Notes under the pieces: model-generated
What the model was told of the DNA's origin: nothing
The model's database searches: none
The model's input: the letters and a program-made list of their open reading frames with translations, nothing else
Shown here: piece by piece, positions 24,261 through 31,902 of the stretch
Numbering within the stretch: position 1 is the first letter of the stretch
How the letters are laid out: each line of letters opens with the position of its first letter
Position numbers and translations under genes: made by a program
Assembly: GCF_014646275.1 (NCBI RefSeq)
Contig: NZ_BMND01000001.1
Span: 310,001-374,000 of the forward strand
Length of the DNA stretch: 64,000 nt
Direction of reading: 5' to 3'
From: Streptomyces kronopolitis
GTDB taxonomy: Bacteria > Actinomycetota > Actinomycetes > Streptomycetales > Streptomycetaceae

Positions 24261-26276
24261 TCACGGGAACGGGTGCGGGTGTGGATTGATCTCCTCCGCG
24301 GTCAGGGGCGCTGCACGGCGGCCGAGTTCCGCGGGCAGTCGCAGTAGCCGCGGCAGCCCGTGGGTGCGGCGCATCCGGTGCCCGAACGTCATCGGCAGCA
24401 GCCCCGGCACGATCACCTTCGCGCAGGCCAGACCGCCCGCCCGGTGCTCGTCGGTGGTCTGGTCGACCACGATCACGTCCAGGCCCCGCTCGGTGAACCG
24501 GGCCACCGCCTCGGCCAGATCGTCGCGCATGTCCTGGTGACGCGGCCGGCAGGTGGCGTGCGCGAAGGCCTCCTCGACGGGCAGGCCGCCCTCCTCGGTG
24601 TCGCCGCCGTCGCCGAGCAGGAAGGAGAAGCGGTCGAACGCGGCCGGGTGGCAGTACAGCAGCGCATGGTCCCGCATCTCGCGCACCAGGTCCGGGTCGT
24701 CCACCATCGCCGCGATCCGCTCCCGCTCCTCGCGGAACGCCGCCCGGTTCCACCCCAGGTTCGCGGTCAGCTCCAACAGCCCGTTCAGCAGGGCGCGTTC
24801 GGGCTCGAAGTGCGCGCCCGCGGCGCAGACCGCGGCGGGCTCCTCGTCCCGGCCCGGTCCCCTCGGACGCACGGCCATCACCCAGGCCGTGGGGATGCCG
24901 TGGTCCGGGGTGGTGGCGAAGGCCAGCACCCGGTGGCCGCTGTCCTGGCGGACGCGCTCGACGAGCGCACCGATGCGGGGGTCCGCCACCGACCGCAGAT
25001 CGACCCGCGGCACGGACAGGCGGGCATACCAGGTCAGCAGGAACGCGTCCCGCTCGGCGAGTTCCACCAGCCCGTGCAGCGCCGCCTCCTCCAGGCAGCC
25101 GCCCAGCGCACAGCCGTTGGACACCTCGTACGCCAGGGGCCGGGCCGCGGGGTTGTCGTGCCGGGTGCGGTAGTACGCGTAGTCCTCCGGCACGAGGACG
25201 GGGGCGTCGCGGCCGAAGGAGTGCCCCCACACCCAGTTGAGCGCCAGGTCCGGAGCGTACGGCGGATAGGGGAAGTCGGGCTCGGCGTACCGCTCCGGCG
25301 GGTACAGCCCCAGGTCGAGCGGGCACAGCGCCCGGTCGGCCACCTCCGAGTAGCTAGCCCGCACCGTCGTGCGCCGCCCGCCGGGCCGCGCGCCGCCGAG
25401 GCGCTCCAGGGCCTCCGCCAGCGCGGTGCGGGCGCAGGCCCCGTAGCCCAGGTCGCGGCCGAACCCGGCCTCCTGCTCACCGCCGGGCAGGTGCAATGGG
25501 GCGGAGGCCATGGGGTAGGGGTAGTCGGTGCGCACATCGAGCTGCCGGATCAGTCCCGTGCGCCCGTCGACGTACCGGGCGACCAGCCCGTCCCAGTCGG
25601 CTCGCAGGTCGCGCACGCGGGGTACGTCCCGGTCGGGCTTGGGGCGGGGCTGCTCCATGAGGACGGGCGGCCGGTCCGCGGGGAGCCCGCCGCAGCCGTC
25701 GCACGCCGGGTCGGGCAGGAAGGGGTGCACATCGACGGCGAGCGTCGTCAGCGACAGGAAGACGAGGGCCCGGTCCGTCAACTGGCCTGTTACAGTGCCC
25801 AGTTCGTTCGCCACGAGGGTGGCGGCCGTCGTGCACGACCAGGTGGTCAGGACCGGCGACGCCTGCTCCGCGAGCCGTTCGCCGTGGCGTTGCAGCAGTG
25901 CCGAGCGCGGGCTGTCCTTGCCCAGGGCCCGCTGCCGGCGCGTCCGGGCGCATCGGGCACAGCCGGCCCGGCCCGGAACGGTGGTCGGACCGACCACGAG
26001 CCGGCCGAGTTCGACCCGGACCGGCAGCCAGCGCAGGTCGGCGCGCGGCGGCTCGGTCGCGGTCGCCCAGTGGTCCGCGGCCGTGACGACCGCCTCGCAG
26101 CCGGGGTCCTCCTCCGGCACCAGCCGGCTCGTACGGGACAGTGCGGTGCGGATCGCCGCGGCGAGGGAGCCCTCGCCGACGACGGCGACGCGGGCCGCGG
26201 GCGCCGTCGCGGCATCGCCGGAGCGCGCCGGCGGCCGTCCGGTGCGGGGGACTGTCACTGCGTCGGTCAACGTCAC
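24261..26276 (-). CDS. YcaO-domain azoline cyclodehydratase (TOMM)
   Basis: A 671-residue cyclodehydratase. The N-terminal third has a zinc-type CxxC pair arrangement (CARCARTRR... CDGCGG). The YcaO domain (about 215-671) has ATP-binding blocks GYGACARTALAEALERLGG and GCLEEAALHGLVELAERDAF. The C-terminus ends in a proline-spaced tail, PHPHPFP, as in azoline-forming YcaO proteins with PxPxP ends. It converts core cysteines to thiazolines with ATP, working with the ocin-ThiF partner at 28324-30291. ATG at 26276. The hairpin at 26298-26331 separates it from the precursor gene. Confidence 0.88.
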   Translation of the reverse strand: MTLTDAVTVPRTGRPPARSGDAATAPAARVAVVGEGSLAAAIRTALSRTSRLVPEEDPGCEAVVTAADHWATATEPPRADLRWLPVRVELGRLVVGPTTVPGRAGCARCARTRRQRALGKDSPRSALLQRHGERLAEQASPVLTTWSCTTAATLVANELGTVTGQLTDRALVFLSLTTLAVDVHPFLPDPACDGCGGLPADRPPVLMEQPRPKPDRDVPRVRDLRADWDGLVARYVDGRTGLIRQLDVRTDYPYPMASAPLHLPGGEQEAGFGRDLGYGACARTALAEALERLGGARPGGRRTTVRASYSEVADRALCPLDLGLYPPERYAEPDFPYPPYAPDLALNWVWGHSFGRDAPVLVPEDYAYYRTRHDNPAARPLAYEVSNGCALGGCLEEAALHGLVELAERDAFLLTWYARLSVPRVDLRSVADPRIGALVERVRQDSGHRVLAFATTPDHGIPTAWVMAVRPRGPGRDEEPAAVCAAGAHFEPERALLNGLLELTANLGWNRAAFREERERIAAMVDDPDLVREMRDHALLYCHPAAFDRFSFLLGDGGDTEEGGLPVEEAFAHATCRPRHQDMRDDLAEAVARFTERGLDVIVVDQTTDEHRAGGLACAKVIVPGLLPMTFGHRMRRTHGLPRLLRLPAELGRRAAPLTAEEINPHPHPFP

Positions 26277-26297
26277 TTCCTCGTCATCGCCGGGACG

Positions 26298-26331
26298 CCG
26301 TGTCCGGCGGTCCAGGGCCCGCCGGACACGG
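26298..26331 (-). terminator. Perfect 13-bp hairpin between precursor and YcaO genes (attenuator candidate)
   Basis: CCGTGTCCGGCGG (26298-26310) and CCGCCGGACACGG (26319-26331) pair perfectly with an 8-base loop. On the transcribed minus strand it follows the precursor stop by 17 bases and precedes the YcaO start by 21. A partial terminator here would give more precursor transcript than enzyme transcript, as seen in other RiPP operons. Confidence 0.7.
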
Positions 26332-26348
26332 TTGTGCCGCTGCTCGGT

Positions 26349-26531
26349 TCAGCAGCAGCAGCAGGAACAGCAGCTCGCCGGAGTACCGGTGGACGTGCAG
26401 TTGGACGCGCCGATCTCGACCATGGCGTGGCCGACGTTCACGGTCTCCAGGCTCGCGCCCGGCGAGGCCGGCAGGATGTCCAGGTCGTCCACGCTGAGGT
26501 CGGCGAGGTCGAGGACGAGGTCGTCCTTCAT
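26349..26531 (-). CDS. cltA: Thiopeptide precursor peptide (cyclothiazomycin-type core)
   Basis: A 60-residue precursor. The first 42 residues are an acidic, Leu/Asp-rich leader (MKDDLVLDLADLSVDDLDIL...), typical of actinobacterial thiopeptides. The last 18 residues, SNCTSTGTPASCCSCCCC, are Cys/Ser/Thr-rich and match in length and composition the 18-residue structural peptide I know for cyclothiazomycin. The leader end ...MVEIGA suggests cleavage after Ala42. ATG at 26531 is preceded by AAGGGGGG. It is flanked by the dehydrogenase gene upstream and YcaO downstream. Which congener it encodes is not certain from memory. Confidence 0.92.
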   Translation of the reverse strand: MKDDLVLDLADLSVDDLDILPASPGASLETVNVGHAMVEIGASNCTSTGTPASCCSCCCC

Positions 26532-26564
26532 CGCGATCCCCCCTTCTTCTCGGATGGGTGAGTT

Positions 26565-26581
26565 GGGCCAGTCACTGGTCC
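26565..26581. promoter_or_regulatory. 17-base inverted repeat in the precursor 5' region
   Basis: GGGCCAGT-C-ACTGGTCC is an 8-1-8 inverted repeat with one G-T position, 34-50 bases upstream of the precursor ATG. It could be an operator or a stabilising 5' stem. The 180 bases between the dehydrogenase and precursor genes contain no other structure I trust. Confidence 0.35.
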
Positions 26582-26711
26582 ATGCGCATCCTCCGGCGCC
26601 CGTGCGTCAGGCGTCTCCACGGTCCGACCGCAGGACGGCCGCAGGCCCGGGCCGTGGTCGCGGCCGTAGGCCGCCCGTAGGTTTTGGCCCACCGGACGGC
26701 GCGGGCACGGT

Positions 26712-28331
26712 TCACCAGATCAGCTGCGGCTCGTACTGCGCGGTGGGCCGACGCCTGCCCATGACCAGCGTGAAGACGGGCACCTGGGCGGCGCCCACCC
26801 CGATCAGATCCCTGACCATCGCGTCGTCATAGCCGTTGCTGACCCGTACCGACAGCCCGGCCGCGGCGGCGAGCACACTGATCCGCTGGGCGACGATCCC
26901 CGCCTCCTGGTGCAGGACGCGGTACCCCCGAGCCCCGAACCACCGCTCCCCGGCCAGCCGGTCGGCGGTGAGGAAGACGACGGCGTCCGCCTTCGCCGAG
27001 TTCACCGCCGGCGTGCGGTCGCACAGCATGCCGACCACGGCGCGCCAGTCCCGCTCCGGCAGCCGCACCAGCGCCGGTGACCCGGTGCCGGCCGTCAGCC
27101 GGTGGAGCCCCGGGCGGACCCCGTCCACGCCGAGGACCAGCACATAGGCGTCCACCAGGGGACGGCACGAACCGTCGGTGTGGTCCGCGGACACGGGCTC
27201 CAGCGCGTACCGCAACGCGGACACCAGCCGTCCGGCGGCCAGGGGGCGGGCGGCCGGCAGAAACATCCGCCCTCCCGAGTCGCGGGCCCGCAGCGCCGCG
27301 GACAGCTCCACGCCGCCGGGCTCGGGCTCCGCCGCCGCGAGGGCGAGGGAGCGGTCCGGGTCCGATGGCGGGGCGGGCCGGTGAAAGCGGTCGGGGGAGA
27401 TCGCCTCGCCGGGGCCGGTGAGCCGGGCGGCCAGGTCGAGCGCGGTCAACCCGGACCAGGCCCGGGCGGGGGAGTGGTTGGTCCGTACATGGGGAGCATG
27501 CAGCACGGGCAACGCGCGGACGGGAAGCGGACGTTGACGCACCACGGCAGGAGGCTCCGGGGTCCCGGCCGGGGCCAGGTCGATCACCGCGAACGCCGTC
27601 TCCTCCGTGCCGTCGAGCCCCAGCGCGCGGTTGACCACGGCGTCGTCGAAGCGGTGGTGCACCCTCCCGCGCAGCCCGAGCGCGGCGCCGGTCAACAGCG
27701 CGTTCCCGACCGTCATCCCCGCTTCCTGCGCGCACAGCCGGTAGGCGTAGTCGCGGTAGCGGAAGGCGGTCTTGCGAAACCACGCGGACACCACCAGGAG
27801 CCCGTGGTCCGCCCGCACCCCCGCGGCAGCGTGCACGGCATCCGGCACACCGCCCGCCCGCAACCGCGTCAGCGCGTGGTGCGCCGGGTGGTAGTGATAG
27901 CACCCCGCGGGCAGCTCGCCCGCCCGACGGGCCGGCCACACATACAGCTCCACAGGGTGGAAGCAGCGCGCGGACGCCACCGTCCGGTGGTACGGCCACA
28001 CCGCGTGCGGACCGAGTTCGATCCGGCCGACCCCGTACGTCCAGTACAGCAGCGCGGAGAGGGTCCGGAGGTCCAGGGCATCGCGGCGGGGGGACTGGTC
28101 GGGGTGTGCGGCGCGGAACGCCTCGAAGGACCAGCGGGCGTCCCCGATCCTTCGCGCCGGCTCGGGCAGGACGTGGCGGGGCAGCCCGCGGTACGTCTTG
28201 ACCGGCAGCGGATCGTCCGCGCCGCCCTCCTCCCCGTGCCCCTCGGCGAAGAGGTCCTGGACCCCTTCGAACGTCCGCCACCAGAACCGCAGGCCGACCG
28301 AGCTCCGCAGGTCGTCGACGACGCTAGGCAC
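26712..28331 (-). CDS. SagB/McbC-type azoline dehydrogenase with duplicated nitroreductase fold
   Basis: A 539-residue FMN-dependent dehydrogenase that would oxidise thiazolines to thiazoles. The first nitroreductase-like unit (about 40-270) has PYHRTVASARCFHPVELYVW, RYRDYAYRLCAQEAGMTVGNALLTGAALGL and DDAVVNRALGL. The second (about 330-535) repeats the pattern with LHQEAGIVAQRISVLAAAAGLSVRVSNGYDDAMVRDLIGV. GTG at 28331 overlaps the stop of the upstream partner gene, with GGAGGTG at about 7 bases. Longer reading to 28577 is rejected. The duplication resembles thiopeptide dehydrogenases of TbtE/TclN type. Confidence 0.85.
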   Translation of the reverse strand: MPSVVDDLRSSVGLRFWWRTFEGVQDLFAEGHGEEGGADDPLPVKTYRGLPRHVLPEPARRIGDARWSFEAFRAAHPDQSPRRDALDLRTLSALLYWTYGVGRIELGPHAVWPYHRTVASARCFHPVELYVWPARRAGELPAGCYHYHPAHHALTRLRAGGVPDAVHAAAGVRADHGLLVVSAWFRKTAFRYRDYAYRLCAQEAGMTVGNALLTGAALGLRGRVHHRFDDAVVNRALGLDGTEETAFAVIDLAPAGTPEPPAVVRQRPLPVRALPVLHAPHVRTNHSPARAWSGLTALDLAARLTGPGEAISPDRFHRPAPPSDPDRSLALAAAEPEPGGVELSAALRARDSGGRMFLPAARPLAAGRLVSALRYALEPVSADHTDGSCRPLVDAYVLVLGVDGVRPGLHRLTAGTGSPALVRLPERDWRAVVGMLCDRTPAVNSAKADAVVFLTADRLAGERWFGARGYRVLHQEAGIVAQRISVLAAAAGLSVRVSNGYDDAMVRDLIGVGAAQVPVFTLVMGRRRPTAQYEPQLIW

Positions 28332-30291
28332 GGTCGGGCACCTCCGCCCGCGGCCCGGCCGCCGCAGCCTCGTCCGTCCCGTCGGCGAGGACGACGCGCA
28401 CCAGGAAGGGCAGCACCTCGTGCACCGCCGGATCGTGGTCGAGCGGCACCACGAGGGGGCGCACCCCTCGCGCACGCAAGGCCTCGACCATCCGGGTGCG
28501 TCCGGCCGGCTCCGCCAACCCGACGCGTTTCTCGTCCGGGGCAGGGGCGTGCGGCATGCCCAACGGGACCGGCGCATAGGCGGGTTCGTGCGTCATCGCC
28601 GACTGCCGGTCGAGCAGGGCCGCACGGAGCCCCTCGGTGACCGCATCCGGCCCGCAGGTCGCGGCGACCGGGCGGTCCCGCTGCCACCAGGCGAGCACGG
28701 GCAGGCCCAGCGCCCCGCCGATGTCGGCGACCTCGACCGCGCCGCGGGAGGCGTGCAGCAGGTCGAGGAGGTCCCGCGCCCCGGGGGACAGGGCCTCGGG
28801 ATCCAGCCGCAGCGGCAACGGCCGCGCCCGCCCCTCCGCCACATCCCGCAGGGCCAGGCGCACACAGTGCTGGGCGAGGCCGTCCGCCACGGCGTCGTCC
28901 CAGCTCAAGCGGGCGGCCACGCCCACCTCGTGGTCCGCCGCGCACACCTGGCCGACCGCCACCGCCTCGGCGCGCCCCTCGTCCGGCGCCCACCCCCACA
29001 CGGTGTCCCCGGGCCCCAGCCGGCGCTCGTCGAACCCGCGCACCGCGTACGAGGCGAGCCCGCGCAACGCGGCACTCCGGCGCGCCTCGGCGAAGCCCGT
29101 GCCCGCCCCGTACACCGGCACGGCGCCCGGCGTGTGCGGCACCGCCTCGGTCACGTTGAGCGGCACCTGTGTGCACTCCCCCTCGTCGAGGGCGCGCAGC
29201 ACACCGACGTGCGGATCGAAGCAGCGGGCCGCGCGCCGGGAGAAAGCCTCCTCGTTCAACGGCGGTGCGGCGGCGAGCCGTTCGAGCCGCCGGGTGAACT
29301 CCTCCCGGGTCTCCGCACGGGCGGGGAGCGCCGAGGCGTGGGGCAGGAAGGCGTGCGTGGAGGTGCGCAGGGTCTCCAGGTCGATGCGCGTGATCTCCTC
29401 CCGCGCGCCGGCCGCGGCTTCCGCACCGGCGGCGATCCCGGTGAGCGCGGTGAACGCCGCGAGTCCCAGGTGCGCCGCGACCACGGCGGCGGCCGGCCCG
29501 GTGAGAAAGGTGTTCGGCCGGAACGGGCCGCGCGCGCCGAGCCGCCGCCACGCCGATCGCCAGGCGGAACCGGCCGGCCCCAGCCAGGCGATGTCGTCCA
29601 GCACCAGTCCCTGCACCAGCAGCGTGTCCGACTCCCGGCACAGTGCGTCGAGGCGGACGGCCCGGTCGACCCCCGCACCGTCCGCGACATGCAGCACGGC
29701 ATCCGCCTGCCCGACCACCCTTCGCAAGGTGCCGTCCTCCAGCGGAGTGTGCCGCACGACCTGCCGCGGATCGCGCGCCGCGGCCTCGGCGGTGAGTTCC
29801 GCCATGCGCACGGTGGGGGTGCCGGCCGGGTCCGTGCACACCGTGCGCAGGCTGCGCACCCCCGAGCGCAGCGCCGAGCACACCAGGGAGACGAACACCG
29901 GGCCCGAGCCCACCACCACCATCTCGCTGTGGCGGTAGGTCTCGAACCGCCGCGCCGCGGAGCCACCGTGGTAGTCGAGGAAGGCGATCTCGGACGCGTA
30001 GGTCTCCAGCTCCTGCCGCGTGAGCCCGTGCGGCAGGTCCTCCCCGGCGTCGACCAGGCAGCCGGCGGCGCGCAGTTGGCCCACCAGCGCGTGCACCGCC
30101 TGCCGCTTGTCGTCCGGCAGCCGCCCGAGCAGCGCGTCAAGCTCGACCGAGCCGTCGAGATGCGGTGCGAGCCGGTCCAGCCACTGGTAGGCGGACCTGC
30201 CGCGCAGGGCCAGGTCGACCCCGGCGCCGAAGACATGGACACCGTCGCCGGTCGGCACGTAGAGGACATCGGACTTGAGTCGGGGGCGCAT
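28324..30291 (-). CDS. Ocin-ThiF-like TOMM partner protein (leader-binding, cyclodehydratase subunit)
   Basis: A 655-residue protein of the thiazole-containing bacteriocin maturation (ocin-ThiF/E1-like) family. The N-terminal RiPP recognition-like segment (RPRLKSDVLYVPTGDGVHVFGAG) would bind the leader peptide. The middle has a degenerate E1/ThiF nucleotide fold (MVVVGSGPVFVSLVCSALRSGV), followed by an FGAGTGF-like region (VYGAGTGFAEARRSAALRGL). It delivers the precursor to the YcaO enzyme. First gene of the operon order partner, dehydrogenase, precursor, YcaO, LanB, elimination, cyclase. ATG at 30291; the 203 bases upstream should hold the operon promoter. Confidence 0.82.
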   Translation of the reverse strand: MRPRLKSDVLYVPTGDGVHVFGAGVDLALRGRSAYQWLDRLAPHLDGSVELDALLGRLPDDKRQAVHALVGQLRAAGCLVDAGEDLPHGLTRQELETYASEIAFLDYHGGSAARRFETYRHSEMVVVGSGPVFVSLVCSALRSGVRSLRTVCTDPAGTPTVRMAELTAEAAARDPRQVVRHTPLEDGTLRRVVGQADAVLHVADGAGVDRAVRLDALCRESDTLLVQGLVLDDIAWLGPAGSAWRSAWRRLGARGPFRPNTFLTGPAAAVVAAHLGLAAFTALTGIAAGAEAAAGAREEITRIDLETLRTSTHAFLPHASALPARAETREEFTRRLERLAAAPPLNEEAFSRRAARCFDPHVGVLRALDEGECTQVPLNVTEAVPHTPGAVPVYGAGTGFAEARRSAALRGLASYAVRGFDERRLGPGDTVWGWAPDEGRAEAVAVGQVCAADHEVGVAARLSWDDAVADGLAQHCVRLALRDVAEGRARPLPLRLDPEALSPGARDLLDLLHASRGAVEVADIGGALGLPVLAWWQRDRPVAATCGPDAVTEGLRAALLDRQSAMTHEPAYAPVPLGMPHAPAPDEKRVGLAEPAGRTRMVEALRARGVRPLVVPLDHDPAVHEVLPFLVRVVLADGTDEAAAAGPRAEVPDRA

Positions 30292-30420
30292 CGTCCGCCT
30301 TCCGGGTCGGGTACCCGCCGGTCCGGCATCCGATGTGCCATCGCGCCCGGCCGCGGCACCTGCAGTCGGTTGGAGCCCAGCCGAGTATCACGGCGGTCCG
30401 CGGCGGTGTCTTCACGGTCG

Positions 30421-30449
30421 GGCCACAGGGCGCACCACAGGTTGTGGCC
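30421..30449. terminator. Weak inverted repeat after the M1 peptidase gene
   Basis: GGCCACA (30421-30427) and TGTGGCC (30443-30449), 15-base loop, in the 203-base gap (30292-30494) between the M1 peptidase stop and the thiopeptide operon start. A possible terminator on the minus strand. The rest of the gap shows no clear element. Confidence 0.25.
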
Positions 30450-30494
30450 GATGCCCGGGCGTGCTAGGAGCGTTGACGGCTGCCCCGGTCGTGG

Positions 30495-31850
30495 TCAGCG
30501 CGTCGCGGGGGAGCCCGGCAGCGGGGGCAGGGACGGTTCGTGCAGCCAGGCGTCGAAGAGCCCGTCGAGGGGCGAGGCGGCGTACCGCTGGGCGTGCGCG
30601 GTGAAGTCGGCGGTGCGCACGGCGCTGTGGCGATGCTCCCCGGCCCAGTCCCTGAGCATGCGGAAGAAGGCGTCGTCCCCCAGTGCGCAGCGCAGTACAT
30701 GGACCGTCAGCCCGCCGCGTTCGTAGAGCCGGTCGTCGAACATCTGCTGCTTGCCCGGGTCGGCCAGCCGCAGATCCTCCGGCAGCGCGGCCAGGGTGCG
30801 GTGGGCGGCGGCGGCGTGCCCGGCCGTCGTGGTGCCGCCGGCCCGCTCCGACCAGAGCCACTCCGCGTACTTGGCGAAGCCCTCATTGAGCCAGATGTGC
30901 TGCCAGTCGGCGACCGAGACGCTGTTGCCGAACCACTGGTGGGCCAGCTCGTGGGCGACCAGGCGTTCCGAGGTGCGTGCGCCGTCGAGATGGTTGGTAC
31001 CGAAGGTGGCCACCCCCTGGGCCTCCACCGGGACGACCAGTTCCTCGTCGGTGACCACGACCGCGTACTCCCCGAAGGGGAACGCCCCGAAGACCGACTC
31101 GAAGAACCGCATCATCTGGGTCTGCCGGGCGAAGTCCACGCTGAACCGGGGCAGCAGCCGGGCGGGCAGGTAAGCGGTCTGCGGTACCTCCGGGTGCGGT
31201 CCGTCCGCCGGCACGGGGGCGGTGAGCGGCACGGCCGTGTACCTGCCGAGCGACACGGTCACCAGATAGCTGGAGGTGGGGGCCGGCTGCTCGTACACCC
31301 AGGTGGTGCTGCTCGCCCGGGTCGTACGGCTGACCAGCCGGCCGCCTACCACCGCGGTGTACAGGGACGGTGTCGTGATCGACACCCGGTAGGACGCCTT
31401 GTCGGCCGGCCGGTCGTTGCAGGGGTACCACGACGGCGCGCCCACCGGCTGGCTGGCCACCAGCGCACCGTCGGTCAGCTCCTCCCAACCCAGACCGCCC
31501 CAGGGGCTGTTCAGCGGCCTGGGGTTTCCGGTGTAGCGCACCTCGACGGTGAAGGGCGCGCCGGGGGCGAGTGCGCGGCCCGGCCGGACGCGCAGCTTGC
31601 CCGCCCGGTGGGTGTAGCGCGCGGTGCGGCCGTCGACGAGCACCCGGTGGATGCGGAACGGGGCCAGGTCGAGTGCGATCTCGTTCAGCGGGGCGGGGCC
31701 GGTCAGCGCAGTGAGCCGTGCCGTGCCGCTGAGCCGGTTGGACAGCGGCCGGTAGTCCAGGTCGAGTGCGTAGCGCCGCACCCCGTAGCGGGTGTCCCCG
31801 TGCTCCGGGAAGTACGGATCCGGGCCGGGCGAGGCCTGTGGTGGGCTCAA
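30495..31850 (-). CDS. M1-family zinc metallopeptidase (aminopeptidase-like)
   Basis: A 451-residue M1 peptidase. The zinc-binding motif HELAHQWFGNSVS and the downstream WLNEGFAKYAEWLW give the full HExxH-x18-E set. The usual GAMEN exopeptidase motif is replaced by VPVEAQGVATFG, retaining the glutamate. No signal peptide is visible. TTG at 31850 is preceded by GGGAGGAGG seven bases upstream, and no ATG or GTG exists nearby in frame. It follows the Pls-type synthetase with a 52-base gap, a gene pair also seen beside epsilon-poly-lysine synthetase genes, where such peptidases may trim or degrade the polymer. That role is inference. Confidence 0.85.
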   Translation of the reverse strand: MSPPQASPGPDPYFPEHGDTRYGVRRYALDLDYRPLSNRLSGTARLTALTGPAPLNEIALDLAPFRIHRVLVDGRTARYTHRAGKLRVRPGRALAPGAPFTVEVRYTGNPRPLNSPWGGLGWEELTDGALVASQPVGAPSWYPCNDRPADKASYRVSITTPSLYTAVVGGRLVSRTTRASSTTWVYEQPAPTSSYLVTVSLGRYTAVPLTAPVPADGPHPEVPQTAYLPARLLPRFSVDFARQTQMMRFFESVFGAFPFGEYAVVVTDEELVVPVEAQGVATFGTNHLDGARTSERLVAHELAHQWFGNSVSVADWQHIWLNEGFAKYAEWLWSERAGGTTTAGHAAAAHRTLAALPEDLRLADPGKQQMFDDRLYERGGLTVHVLRCALGDDAFFRMLRDWAGEHRHSAVRTADFTAHAQRYAASPLDGLFDAWLHEPSLPPLPGSPATR

Positions 31851-31902
31851 CGGTCTGCCTCCTCCCGGACGGCGGGCCGGCGGTCCGTGGTCGCGCGGTG
31901 CC

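Noticed and set aside
24198..25326. N-terminal extension of the LanB-type gene
   Set aside because: It overlaps the YcaO gene on the same strand, has no family similarity, and a good start with ribosome-binding site exists at 24198.
27102..28640. Long plus-strand frame opposite the dehydrogenase gene
   Set aside because: GC-rich shadow of the minus-strand gene; the translation is Arg/Gly/Gln-rich with no domain and the minus frame has clear nitroreductase motifs.
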